This document shows, piece after piece, positions 8,874 through 16,034 of a stretch of DNA of 25,012 nucleotides. The notes beneath the pieces were generated by a model. It ran no database searches and was not told the origin of the DNA. It saw only the letters and a program-made list of their open reading frames with translations. The position numbers and the translations under genes were made by a program. The stretch's first letter is position 1. Each line of letters begins with the position of its first letter. Source of the DNA: an uncultured Clostridia bacterium (GTDB taxonomy: Bacteria; Bacillota; Clostridia; Peptostreptococcales; Anaerovoracaceae); NCBI GenBank assembly GCA_937928455.1, contig CALFUG010000177.1, positions 1 to 25,012 on the forward strand, read 5' to 3'.

Positions 8874-9701
8874 TTATCCCTTTCGATAGGCCAGAAAATA
8901 AGCGCCAGCCACCAGCAAACCGCCACCCACGATATTGCCCAAAGTGACCGGTATGAGATTCCCCAGGAAAAATCCGGACCAGTTCAGACTTTGTAACATC
9001 TCCCCCGTAACCCCGGATAAGTTGAGATATGTTTCCTGACCCTTCGCCAAGATTCCTGCGGGAATATAATACATATTCGCTACACTGTGCTCAAAGCCCG
9101 ATGTAACAAACAACCAGATGGGGAAGAAGCACCCTAACAACTTTCCCGTCATGGTGTCCGCTCCATAGGCAATCCAAACCCCCAAACAGACCAGCCAATT
9201 ACAGAGTATGCCCAGAATCACTCCCTGGATAAAGGTGAGAGATGTTTTCCCGGCTGCAATTTTGATGGTTACCCCCCCTAACAAACCGGCGGAAGCCTCC
9301 AAATTGCCGGACACTACGATAAAATAGGCCACCATCAATGCCCCTGCCATATTCGCCAAGTACACAATAACCCAATTACGAGCCATTTTTGCCCACGTAG
9401 TTTTCCCGGACGCCAAACTGGCCACCATCATGGTGTTTCCCGTAAAGAGTTCCCCGCCTGCGGCAACCACCAACATCAAACCGGTGGTAAATACAGCCCC
9501 TGCCAATGCTTTCCCTATACCATAGGTATCCGGGTTTGACAGTAAATTATACGCCGCTACATTAGAACCGGCTGCCGCCAACGCAATAAAGGCGCCGGCT
9601 AAAAACCCCAACACCGCCAGTCGAAGGAATGAGCTATTCCCTTTTTCTTCACCGGCTTCAATCACACCGTCTAAAATCTCGCTTGGTTTGAGAGGTTTCA
9701 T
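8874..9701 (-). CDS. Formate/nitrite transporter (FNT) family channel
   Basis: Pentameric aquaporin-like anion channel of the FocA/NirC/HSC family for small monovalent acids or anions. About 275 residues with six hydrophobic segments. Family features seen: GGELFTGNTMM (the broken helix with the slit loop), GILCNWLVCLGVW, and GFEHSVANMYYIP with the central pore histidine H205. Substrate (formate, nitrite or hydrosulfide) cannot be fixed from sequence, and no neighbouring metabolic gene points to one. I chose ATG at 9701 with GGGGAG upstream; the frame stays open further upstream, but that part would overlap the tsf terminator hairpin. It sits between tsf and pyrH, just after a terminator, with only a weak promoter candidate (TTCAGG, 17 bases, TATCAA). 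Confidence 0.9.
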   Translation of the reverse strand: MKPLKPSEILDGVIEAGEEKGNSSFLRLAVLGFLAGAFIALAAAGSNVAAYNLLSNPDTYGIGKALAGAVFTTGLMLVVAAGGELFTGNTMMVASLASGKTTWAKMARNWVIVYLANMAGALMVAYFIVVSGNLEASAGLLGGVTIKIAAGKTSLTFIQGVILGILCNWLVCLGVWIAYGADTMTGKLLGCFFPIWLFVTSGFEHSVANMYYIPAGILAKGQETYLNLSGVTGEMLQSLNWSGFFLGNLIPVTLGNIVGGGLLVAGAYFLAYRKG

Positions 9702-9739
9702 CTTTCTCGCCACTCCCCTTCCTGATTCTTCATTGATAC

Positions 9740-9774
9740 AAAAAAGCACCGAACCCCTGAAAAGAGCTCGGTGC
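9740..9774 (-). terminator. Rho-independent terminator of rpsB-tsf
   Basis: On the minus strand GCACCGA (9768-9774) pairs with TCGGTGC (9746-9752) around a 15-base loop, followed directly by a run of six T (9740-9745). It begins 13 bases after the tsf stop, so it should end the rpsB-tsf transcript before the channel gene. Confidence 0.85.
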
Positions 9775-9787
9775 CGTACTGCACAAG

Positions 9788-10699
9788 CTAGTTGCCCATT
9801 TGTTTCATAACTTCCTCAAGGAAACACTCTTCCTTCTTTTCTATCCCCTCACCCACTTCATATCGAACCATAGATACTACCTGGATGTCTTTTCCCAAGG
9901 ACTTGGCCGTCTCTTCCACATATTGAGCCACTGTCTGTTCACTGTTCTTCACAAACTTTTGTTGCAACAGGCAAATCTCTTTTACTTCTTTCTTGATTTT
10001 TCCTTCCACGATTTTATCCACCATTTCCGGTTTTTTGCCTTCATTCAACACCTGTTGTGTCATAATTTTCTTTTCGTTTTCGATGTATTCCGGATCTACC
10101 TTGGATTCATCCACAAACAAAGGATTCATAGATGCTACCTGCATAGCTACATCTCGGCCCAAACCACTTACTTCTTCTGCATTGGCTTCAGTTTTCAACC
10201 CAACCACAACACCAATTTTACCATTTCCATGTAGATACCCCACATACTTACAGCCTTCCGAAGCATCTCGATGGAATCGGCGAATGTTCATATTTTCTCC
10301 AATTCTTGCAATCTTGCCTTGCAGGGCTTCTTGCACCGTCTCCCCGTCCAAATCCATGGCAAGGAAGCTTTCCGGTTTTCCATCCGCCCATTCCAGAACT
10401 TTCCATGCCAAAGCATCCACAAAGTCCACAAATTCCTGATTCTTGGCCACAAAATCCGTTTCCGAATTTACTTCAATGATGGCTCCCATGGACCCATCCT
10501 CAGAAAAAGCAATTCGAACCAGTCCCTCAGAGGCCACACGATCTGCCTTCTTTGCAGCCTTAGCAATGCCTTTTTCACGAAGAAGCTCCACGGCTTTTTC
10601 CATATCTCCATCGGCTTCCACCAGTACATTTTTACAATCCATCATACCGGCGCCCGTTAATTCCCTCAGTTCTTTCACCATTTGTGCTGTAATTGCCAT
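9788..10699 (-). CDS. tsf: Translation elongation factor Ts
   Basis: Guanine-nucleotide exchange factor for EF-Tu. 303 residues, close to the usual length. The N-terminal UBA-like domain (LRELTGAGMMDCKNVL, residues 11-26) is followed by the exchange motif ETDFVAKN (80-87) and the core domain. The ATG directly abuts the rpsB stop (TAA ATG); its Shine-Dalgarno GGAGGAG is made from the terminal glutamate codons of rpsB, so coupling is likely. A strong terminator follows the stop. Confidence 0.97.
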   Translation of the reverse strand: MAITAQMVKELRELTGAGMMDCKNVLVEADGDMEKAVELLREKGIAKAAKKADRVASEGLVRIAFSEDGSMGAIIEVNSETDFVAKNQEFVDFVDALAWKVLEWADGKPESFLAMDLDGETVQEALQGKIARIGENMNIRRFHRDASEGCKYVGYLHGNGKIGVVVGLKTEANAEEVSGLGRDVAMQVASMNPLFVDESKVDPEYIENEKKIMTQQVLNEGKKPEMVDKIVEGKIKKEVKEICLLQQKFVKNSEQTVAQYVEETAKSLGKDIQVVSMVRYEVGEGIEKKEECFLEEVMKQMGN

Positions 10700-11482
10700 T
10701 TACTCCTCCTCCGATTCCTCTTCATCTATCTTAACTTCCGATTCCTCTACTTCACCGGCTTCTTCTACTGCTTCCGATGCCGGAGTATCGTCATAGCTTT
10801 CGCCCTGATTGGCTTCGATTACCGCATCTGCCATGCAGGAAGCAATCAATTTCACCGCTCGAATGGCATCATCGTTGGCGGGAATTACATAGTCTAAATC
10901 ATCCGGATCACAGTTGGTATCTGCGATTCCGATGACCGGTATACCCAGGATACGAGCTTCCTTCACTGCAATTCTTTCTTTTTTCGGGTCTACCACAAAT
11001 ATGGCGCCCGGCATTCCCTTCATATCCTTAATGCCTCCCAGGAACTTTTCCAATCTTTCCAGTTCCAGACGAAGCTTGCTTACTTCTTTTTTAGACAACT
11101 TCTCAAAAGTCCCATCGGTTTCCATGGCTTTGATTTCATTCAACCGATCAATTCTACCACTAATGGTTTTATAGTTGGTCAGCATTCCGCCCAACCATCT
11201 TTCATTTACAAAGAACATGCCGCAACGTCTGGCTTCGTCCAGAATGGCGGACTGTGCTTGCTTCTTGGTTCCTACGAAAAGAACCGGGCGGCCGCTTTCT
11301 GCCACACTGCGCATAAATTCATAGGCTTCCTCGATTTTTTTCACCGTCTTTTGCAAGTCGATAATATAAATTCCATTTCGCTCCGTAAAGATGTACGGTG
11401 CCATTTTCGGGTTCCATCTTCGGGTCTGATGACCAAAGTGAACGCCCGCCTCCAACAACTGCTTCATTGATACTACTGCCAT
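10700..11482 (-). CDS. rpsB: Small ribosomal subunit protein uS2
   Basis: 30S protein S2. 260 residues. It shows the S2 hallmarks VHFGHQTRRWNPKMAPYIF, VLFVGTKKQAQ, NERWLGGMLTNYKT and PVIGIADTNCDPDDLDYVIPANDDAIRA. The last 30 or so residues form an acidic tail ending in repeated Glu. It starts from a strong AAGGAGGAAG site behind a leader of about 118 bases with hairpin and pseudoknot potential, and has its own promoter overlapping the rpoZ terminator. Confidence 0.98.
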   Translation of the reverse strand: MAVVSMKQLLEAGVHFGHQTRRWNPKMAPYIFTERNGIYIIDLQKTVKKIEEAYEFMRSVAESGRPVLFVGTKKQAQSAILDEARRCGMFFVNERWLGGMLTNYKTISGRIDRLNEIKAMETDGTFEKLSKKEVSKLRLELERLEKFLGGIKDMKGMPGAIFVVDPKKERIAVKEARILGIPVIGIADTNCDPDDLDYVIPANDDAIRAVKLIASCMADAVIEANQGESYDDTPASEAVEEAGEVEESEVKIDEEESEEE

Positions 11483-11486
11483 TTTT

Positions 11487-11549
11487 CTTCCTCCTTGGTT
11501 TTACTCCTCCACCGAACATAGGACTCTGATACAAACCAAGTGTCCGGTG
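11487..11549 (-). promoter_or_regulatory. Structured rpsB leader, possible S2 autoregulatory pseudoknot
   Basis: On the minus strand CACCGGACA (11541-11549) pairs with TGTTCGGTG (11510-11518): nine pairs including one G-U. Inside the loop, next to the stem, CTTGGTTT (11533-11540) is perfectly complementary to AAACCAAG (11494-11501), whose 3' end overlaps the Shine-Dalgarno sequence (11487-11496). Together this is an H-type pseudoknot that could cover the ribosome-binding site. Autogenous control by S2 is known in other bacteria; that this leader works so is inference. Confidence 0.55.
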
Positions 11550-11606
11550 TGTGTAATATAATATCTAATTTCCTTCCAGAGATTGCCTCCTTAAGGACCG
11601 ACTGAT

Positions 11607-11635
11607 ATTGTATAATAAAACCGCTGCGGTTGCAA
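11607..11635 (-). promoter_or_regulatory. Sigma-A type promoter for rpsB-tsf
   Basis: Minus-strand -35 TTGCAA (11630-11635), a 17-base spacer, and -10 TACAAT (11607-11612). Predicted start near 11600. The -35 and most of the spacer lie within the hairpin that ends the gmk-rpoZ transcript. Confidence 0.7.
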
Positions 11636-11645
11636 CGGTTTTTTT
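11613..11645 (-). terminator. Bidirectional-looking terminator after rpoZ
   Basis: The stem ACCGTTGC/GCAGCGGT (11620-11627 with 11632-11639, one mismatch, four-base loop) is flanked by A/T runs on both sides. On the minus strand it is followed by TTTATTAT; on the plus strand by seven T (11639-11645). It starts a few bases beyond the rpoZ stop. The minus-strand U-tract is imperfect, so efficiency is uncertain. Confidence 0.65.
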
Positions 11646-11646
11646 C

Positions 11647-11841
11647 TTATCTTTCTCTTTTATACGTAATTAAATCCTCCGAAATTTCGTTGGCAGCAAT
11701 GGAAACCGGTTTATCTACTTCCGTCTGTGTCAGCTTGGGTTTGCCATTGACAATATCTCTCGCTCTTTTTGCGGCCAATATTACCAAGGTATACCTGGAA
11801 TCCGCCTTTTTTCGAATCTCATTAATGGATGGATACAACAT
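11647..11841 (-). CDS. rpoZ: RNA polymerase omega subunit
   Basis: Small core-assembly subunit that wraps the beta' C-terminus. 64 residues, typical of Firmicutes. It opens with MLYPSINEIRKKADSRYTLV and contains the family core ILAAKRARDIV. It follows gmk directly (TAA ATG), with an AAGGAGGAG ribosome-binding site inside the end of gmk. A terminator hairpin follows the stop after a few bases. Confidence 0.95.
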   Translation of the reverse strand: MLYPSINEIRKKADSRYTLVILAAKRARDIVNGKPKLTQTEVDKPVSIAANEISEDLITYKRER

Positions 11842-12450
11842 TTAAATCTCCTCCTTATACTCCTCAATCAGTTTATAAATATCCGCAGAGACTCTGGAGT
11901 GCTCCGCAATCATGATGGCTTTTACCCGATTCACCGCTTCCTTCAGTTGATCGTTTACCACGCAATAATCATATTTGTCGATGTAGGATACTTCTTTCAG
12001 GGCGCCGGCCAATCTTACATTGATAGCTTCCGGCTCTTCCGATCCTCTTCCGGTAATTCGTTTTCTCAACTCTCCCATAGACGGGGGAAGAATAAAAATA
12101 AAAATTCCCGTGGGATAGCTCTGGCGAACACTGAGAGCCCCTTTAATGTCGATATCCAACAGTACGTCTTTCCCCTCCCGGATGGCATCCAAGACGAATC
12201 TCTTCGGGGTCCCATAACTGTTTTCAAAGTTGGTGGCATACTCCAACAGTTCTCCCTCTCGAATGGCCTCCTCGAATTCTTCCCTGGTAACAAAATGGTA
12301 GTCCACTCCATCCACCTCTCCCGGTCTGGGAACTCTTGTGGTCATGGACACGGAAAAAACTACATTGGAATCCTTCACCAACTCTCTACAAATGGTGCCT
12401 TTTCCTGTGCCCGAAGGACCGGATATCACAAACAATTGTCCTTTTCGCAT
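11842..12450 (-). CDS. gmk: Guanylate kinase
   Basis: Phosphorylates GMP to GDP, linking purine salvage with (p)ppGpp metabolism. 202 residues with the P-loop GPSGTGKGT at 11-19, the GMP-binding part TTRVPRPGEVDGVDYHFV, and DIDIKGALSVR. I start it at ATG 12450, six bases after TAGGAG; an in-frame ATG at 12477 lies at the predicted transcription start and adds nine non-conserved residues. A promoter lies just upstream. It is followed directly by rpoZ. Confidence 0.96.
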   Translation of the reverse strand: MRKGQLFVISGPSGTGKGTICRELVKDSNVVFSVSMTTRVPRPGEVDGVDYHFVTREEFEEAIREGELLEYATNFENSYGTPKRFVLDAIREGKDVLLDIDIKGALSVRQSYPTGIFIFILPPSMGELRKRITGRGSEEPEAINVRLAGALKEVSYIDKYDYCVVNDQLKEAVNRVKAIMIAEHSRVSADIYKLIEEYKEEI

Positions 12451-12483
12451 ATTGACTCCTACCACTTCATCGTGCATCTAGAT

Positions 12484-12512
12484 ATATTATCACAAAGCCC
12501 CACAGCTAGCAA
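12484..12512 (-). promoter_or_regulatory. Probable promoter for gmk-rpoZ
   Basis: Minus-strand -35 TTGCTA (12507-12512), a 17-base spacer, and -10 TAATAT (12484-12489) with TGA immediately upstream (extended -10). Predicted start near 12478, about 30 bases before the chosen gmk ATG. This would let gmk be read apart from yicC. Confidence 0.6.
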
Positions 12513-12532
12513 GAAATTCCTGTGCTTCTTTC

Positions 12533-13417
12533 TTACTCCACATTCTGTACTTGCTCCCTGATTTTTTCAATTTCCGCCTTGATTTGCAGCATTTTATTGG
12601 TGATATCAATATGGTTTGCTTTGGCCCCAATAGTATTGGCCTCTCGGTTCATTTCTTGTACTAAGAAATCCAGTCGTTTTCCATCCGGATCCCCGGTCTC
12701 TTCAATAATATGCACCAGTTGCGCCATATGACTATCTAATCGAACCAATTCCTCCGTAATATTGGATTTATCGGCAAAGATAGCTGCTTCCGTTAAAATT
12801 CTCTCTTCCGATATGTTGGCTTCACCACCCAAAAGTTCCTGGATGCGCACCTTCATCTTCTCCACATAGTCTACTACCACTTTCGGGGCAAGTTCCTCAA
12901 TTTCGTGGGCCATGGCTTGGATGGCTTGACCACGCATCACCAAATCCTCTGCCAGCTTCTCCCCTTCCCGACTTCTCATCTTATCCAAATTTTCACAGGC
13001 CAACTGAACGGGAATCAGAATTTGTGTAGCCAACTCTTCTTCGTCCTCCACATCAACGATCGCCTTCATCACATCCGGCATGGAGGCCACCAAGGCCAAT
13101 GTGGGATTTTCTTCCAGTTTCAGTTCTTCTTTCAGTTGGATTAAATTTTCATAGTACTGCCTTGCCACCATGGTATTCAGCCGGACATTCACATCATTTT
13201 CTGTCAGGTTTTCAACCTGCAAGGAAACTTCCACCTTTCCACGGCGAACGGTTTCTTTCACTTTCCTTTTAATCTGTTCCTCTGCGAAGGAATATTTTCT
13301 TGGCATTTTTACGGTAATATCACTATACCGATGGTTCACTGCCCGAATTTCACATATGATATTTCGCTTTCCATCGGAATGCTCGCCTCTGCCAAACCCT
13401 GTCATACTTTTTATCAT
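12533..13417 (-). CDS. yicC: YicC family endoribonuclease
   Basis: Member of the YicC/YloC family, for which endoribonuclease activity on RNA has been described. 294 residues. The N-terminus MIKSMTGFGRGE and EIRAVNHRYSDI are diagnostic, as is the C-terminal KRLDFLVQEMNREANTIGAK, followed by a helical region. The start follows AGGAG with nine bases spacing. It is transcribed away from rqcH. In many Firmicutes the small regulator gene remA lies between this gene and gmk; only about 80 bases with a promoter are found here. Confidence 0.94.
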   Translation of the reverse strand: MIKSMTGFGRGEHSDGKRNIICEIRAVNHRYSDITVKMPRKYSFAEEQIKRKVKETVRRGKVEVSLQVENLTENDVNVRLNTMVARQYYENLIQLKEELKLEENPTLALVASMPDVMKAIVDVEDEEELATQILIPVQLACENLDKMRSREGEKLAEDLVMRGQAIQAMAHEIEELAPKVVVDYVEKMKVRIQELLGGEANISEERILTEAAIFADKSNITEELVRLDSHMAQLVHIIEETGDPDGKRLDFLVQEMNREANTIGAKANHIDITNKMLQIKAEIEKIREQVQNVE

Positions 13418-13440
13418 CCTATTTTCTCCTATTTTTCTGA

Positions 13441-13469
13441 AATATATGATAACATGATTAAGTATACAA
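13441..13469 (-). promoter_or_regulatory. Probable promoter for yicC
   Basis: Minus-strand -35 TTGTAT (13464-13469), a 17-base spacer, and -10 TATATT (13441-13446), in the 72-base gap between the divergent yicC and rqcH. Predicted start near 13434. I see no equally clear plus-strand promoter for rqcH; TATACA at 13463-13468 is a possible -10 without a good -35. Confidence 0.5.
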
Positions 13470-13489
13470 GAATAAGGATGGTTTTACAA

Positions 13490-15202
13490 ATGGCATTTGA
13501 TGGAATTGTGGCCTCTGCGGTCACCCAAGAGCTAAGAGATCAGCTCCTTCCGGGACGAATTGAAAAAATATATCAGCCGGAACCGGACCAACTTACCTTT
13601 CACATAAAGACTGGCACCGGAAAGGTTTTTTTGCTATTGTCTGCCAACTCCAGCCATCCGCGAATCCATCTCATCGAAAAACAACCGGAGAACCCCCCGG
13701 TGCCCTATTCTTTTTGTATGCTTCTCCGAAAACACCTGACGGGCAGCCGCATCCTAGATGTGAAACAAGTAGGACGAGATCGTATCCTTCAAATGGAGGT
13801 GGAAAGCGCCAATGAGTTGGGATACTCCGTTCGAAAAACCCTTACCATAGAAATCATGGGAAAACATAGCAATATCATTCTTACGGACAGGGAATCCCAT
13901 CAAATTCTAGATGCCATTAAACGAGTATCCATCGACGTAAGCCGGGAGCGGCAGATTCTACCCGGGAAATCTTACGTATTACCTCCCCCCCAGGGAAAAA
14001 CACCCATAGAACAACTCTCCCAGGAGCTAATGAATACCATCTATTCCTATCCCGGTGGTATTGAAAAAGGTCTCCTGACATACCTGGAAGGTTTTTCTCC
14101 ACTTCTATGCAGAGAAATCGCATTTCGATTGGAAGATCATGGTGGTGCTAGTAGGGAAACCTTACAACATCTCCTTGTTGAAATACAAAATGATTTGAAC
14201 TCTCATCAGTACCATCCCACCGTATATTTGGACAAGGACCAGACCCCTTTGGATTACCACGTCATTCCTTTAACCTTATACCAACATCTGGGAACCGCTG
14301 TTTCCTTTGCGTCCACCAGCCAGGCCCTGGAATATTATCATCTCCATAAGAATGCCAGCAATCGTCTGAAGCAAAAGGCCATGGATTTAAATAAATCTGT
14401 TCGTACTTCCATGGAACGTCTGTATTTGAAAAAACAACGCTTACTGGAGGACCTAGAGCGAGCCAAGCAGGCCGATGAATTCAGATTGTACGGAGAACTG
14501 ATAACGGCACAATTGCATCGAATTCCTATCGGCTCACCTTCTGCCACCTTGGAAAATTATTACGACCAAACTCCCATTACCATCCCTCTGGACCCCAAAA
14601 TTTCTCCCGCAAAAAATGCCCAACAGTATTTTAAAAAATACGGGAAACTAAAAGGCTCCACCAAGGAAAAAATGTTACAGTTGGCGGAAACAGAAAAAGA
14701 TTTGGAATACTTGACCTCGGTAGAAAGCTTTCTGGAAATGGCAGACCAATTGGATGTGTTGGAAGACATCCGGAAAGAACTAAGAGAAAACGGTTTCATT
14801 CGTAAAAGCAAGGCATCCCAGGAATCACGGAAAGGAAAGCCTTCCTACCTTCACTACGTGTTGAAGAATGGCGCCAAGGTCCTGGTAGGTCGAAACAACA
14901 AAGAAAATGATTTATTAACCTTCCGGGAGGCCAAACCGGGAGACTATTGGTTTCATGCCAAGGACTTTCCCGGGTCCCACGTCATTCTCCGCTCCAGCCA
15001 AGGGGTTCCCACAGAATCAGAAATCCAGGAAACCGCTGCCATCGCTGCTTACCACAGCAAAGGGCGGCAATCGGGAAATGTGCCGGTGGATTATATGCCA
15101 CTCCGATATGTGAAAAAACCCAATGGAGCAAAGCCAGGCATGGTAATTTTCACCCATCAACAAACCATATACGTAGACCCCCGCTTGCCGGACGGGGAAT
15201 AA
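13490..15202 (+). CDS. rqcH: Ribosome quality control protein RqcH (NFACT family, NEMF/Tae2 homologue)
   Basis: Binds stalled 50S-peptidyl-tRNA complexes and adds C-terminal alanine tails that mark the nascent chain for degradation. 570 residues. The NFACT-N domain begins MAFDGIVASAV and carries the conserved D97-R98 pair in QVGRDRILQ; EIMGKHSNIILTD follows. The middle is a coiled coil (about 280-440). The C-terminal NFACT-R domain contains GDYWFHAKDFPGSHVILRS. I chose ATG 13490 because family members begin at MxFDG and AAGGATGG lies upstream; the frame is open further upstream, antisense to yicC. One of only two plus-strand genes here. Confidence 0.95.
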   Translation: MAFDGIVASAVTQELRDQLLPGRIEKIYQPEPDQLTFHIKTGTGKVFLLLSANSSHPRIHLIEKQPENPPVPYSFCMLLRKHLTGSRILDVKQVGRDRILQMEVESANELGYSVRKTLTIEIMGKHSNIILTDRESHQILDAIKRVSIDVSRERQILPGKSYVLPPPQGKTPIEQLSQELMNTIYSYPGGIEKGLLTYLEGFSPLLCREIAFRLEDHGGASRETLQHLLVEIQNDLNSHQYHPTVYLDKDQTPLDYHVIPLTLYQHLGTAVSFASTSQALEYYHLHKNASNRLKQKAMDLNKSVRTSMERLYLKKQRLLEDLERAKQADEFRLYGELITAQLHRIPIGSPSATLENYYDQTPITIPLDPKISPAKNAQQYFKKYGKLKGSTKEKMLQLAETEKDLEYLTSVESFLEMADQLDVLEDIRKELRENGFIRKSKASQESRKGKPSYLHYVLKNGAKVLVGRNNKENDLLTFREAKPGDYWFHAKDFPGSHVILRSSQGVPTESEIQETAAIAAYHSKGRQSGNVPVDYMPLRYVKKPNGAKPGMVIFTHQQTIYVDPRLPDGE

Positions 15203-15222
15203 AAACCCCCATTCGTTAAATT

Positions 15223-16017
15223 TTACCAAAAGCTACAAGGGGAAGATGTGATACATTTACCACATACTTCACTTCCAATATTTTCAGTCCCGCTGGACCG
15301 ATCCTCATAAGAGCTCCCATATTGTCGATAGATATGGGCATTTTCCAACAATAACCCATAACATTTTTCTCGATGAAACGCATCTACCTCCAATGCATGT
15401 ACGGGACAATGAGCCATACATTTGCCACAGCTTCCATTTTTCTTGTACAGGCACAACTCTTCCGTCATGGGGCCCGTGCATTCCACATCCAGATCGGTAA
15501 CAATAGAAGAAAACCTGCCACAACATCCCCTGGGAGTAATCAGTAATTTATGAATTCCGAAGGTGCCCAGACCCGCCGCATATGCGATATGTTTTTGAGA
15601 CCAGTTGCTGATGAGCTTCTTTCGATCAAACCGATAAGCCTCGGACGGCACCACTCCGGTGTATCCTTTTTCTTGTAATACATCCATCAAGTATTCATTC
15701 AATGACATGAACATCCGGTTGGTTTCTTCATAAGCCTGGGCCCATTGTGGCGATGCATGATTGAAATCCTGCCGGTTTGTCTCTGCAAGCTCTGGAGTAA
15801 AGGGCAAATAGTAAGAAAGAATCACCGTGGCACCCGGCAACACCTCCTGTGGTTCCGTATGAGATGGACCAACCAACTCCTTCATGTTTTGGATCACAGG
15901 CTCAGAAATAGAAGCAAACCCCACCAGAGGCTTTCCCCACCGGGTGGCACCATGGTGGATCCTTCGATACTGCTGGACAAATTTTTCGATTTCCTCTTCC
16001 AATAAGTTCTTCCACAT
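15223..16017 (-). CDS. QueG-like 4Fe-4S protein (epoxyqueuosine reductase-related, short form)
   Basis: 264 residues. The C-terminal third is ferredoxin-like: C189, then CGKCMAHCP (C197, C200, C204), C219, and a terminal VCGKCITSSPC (C252, C255, C261), consistent with two 4Fe-4S clusters. The upstream GLGTFGIHKLLITPRGCCGRFSS resembles the cobalamin-binding core of QueG (COG1600). It is much shorter than QueG (about 380 residues) and lacks the C-terminal HEAT-like part, so a true tRNA epoxyqueuosine reductase role is doubtful; such short clostridial proteins are of unknown function. ATG 16017 has AGAGGA nine bases upstream; TTG 16026 would be too close. It follows the hydrolase gene by 17 bases and is convergent with rqcH. 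Confidence 0.75.
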   Translation of the reverse strand: MWKNLLEEEIEKFVQQYRRIHHGATRWGKPLVGFASISEPVIQNMKELVGPSHTEPQEVLPGATVILSYYLPFTPELAETNRQDFNHASPQWAQAYEETNRMFMSLNEYLMDVLQEKGYTGVVPSEAYRFDRKKLISNWSQKHIAYAAGLGTFGIHKLLITPRGCCGRFSSIVTDLDVECTGPMTEELCLYKKNGSCGKCMAHCPVHALEVDAFHREKCYGLLLENAHIYRQYGSSYEDRSSGTENIGSEVCGKCITSSPCSFW

Positions 16018-16034
16018 GATATCCAATCCTCTCG

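Noticed and set aside
8874..9701. The FNT channel as a horizontally acquired mobile element cargo
   Set aside because: No transposase, terminal repeats or attachment-site duplications flank it, and base composition looks like its neighbours by eye; only the unusual position is supported.
15194..15210. GGGG/CCCC hairpin between the convergent rqcH and QueG-like genes
   Set aside because: Only four pairs with an A-rich loop and no T-run on either strand; too weak to call a terminator.
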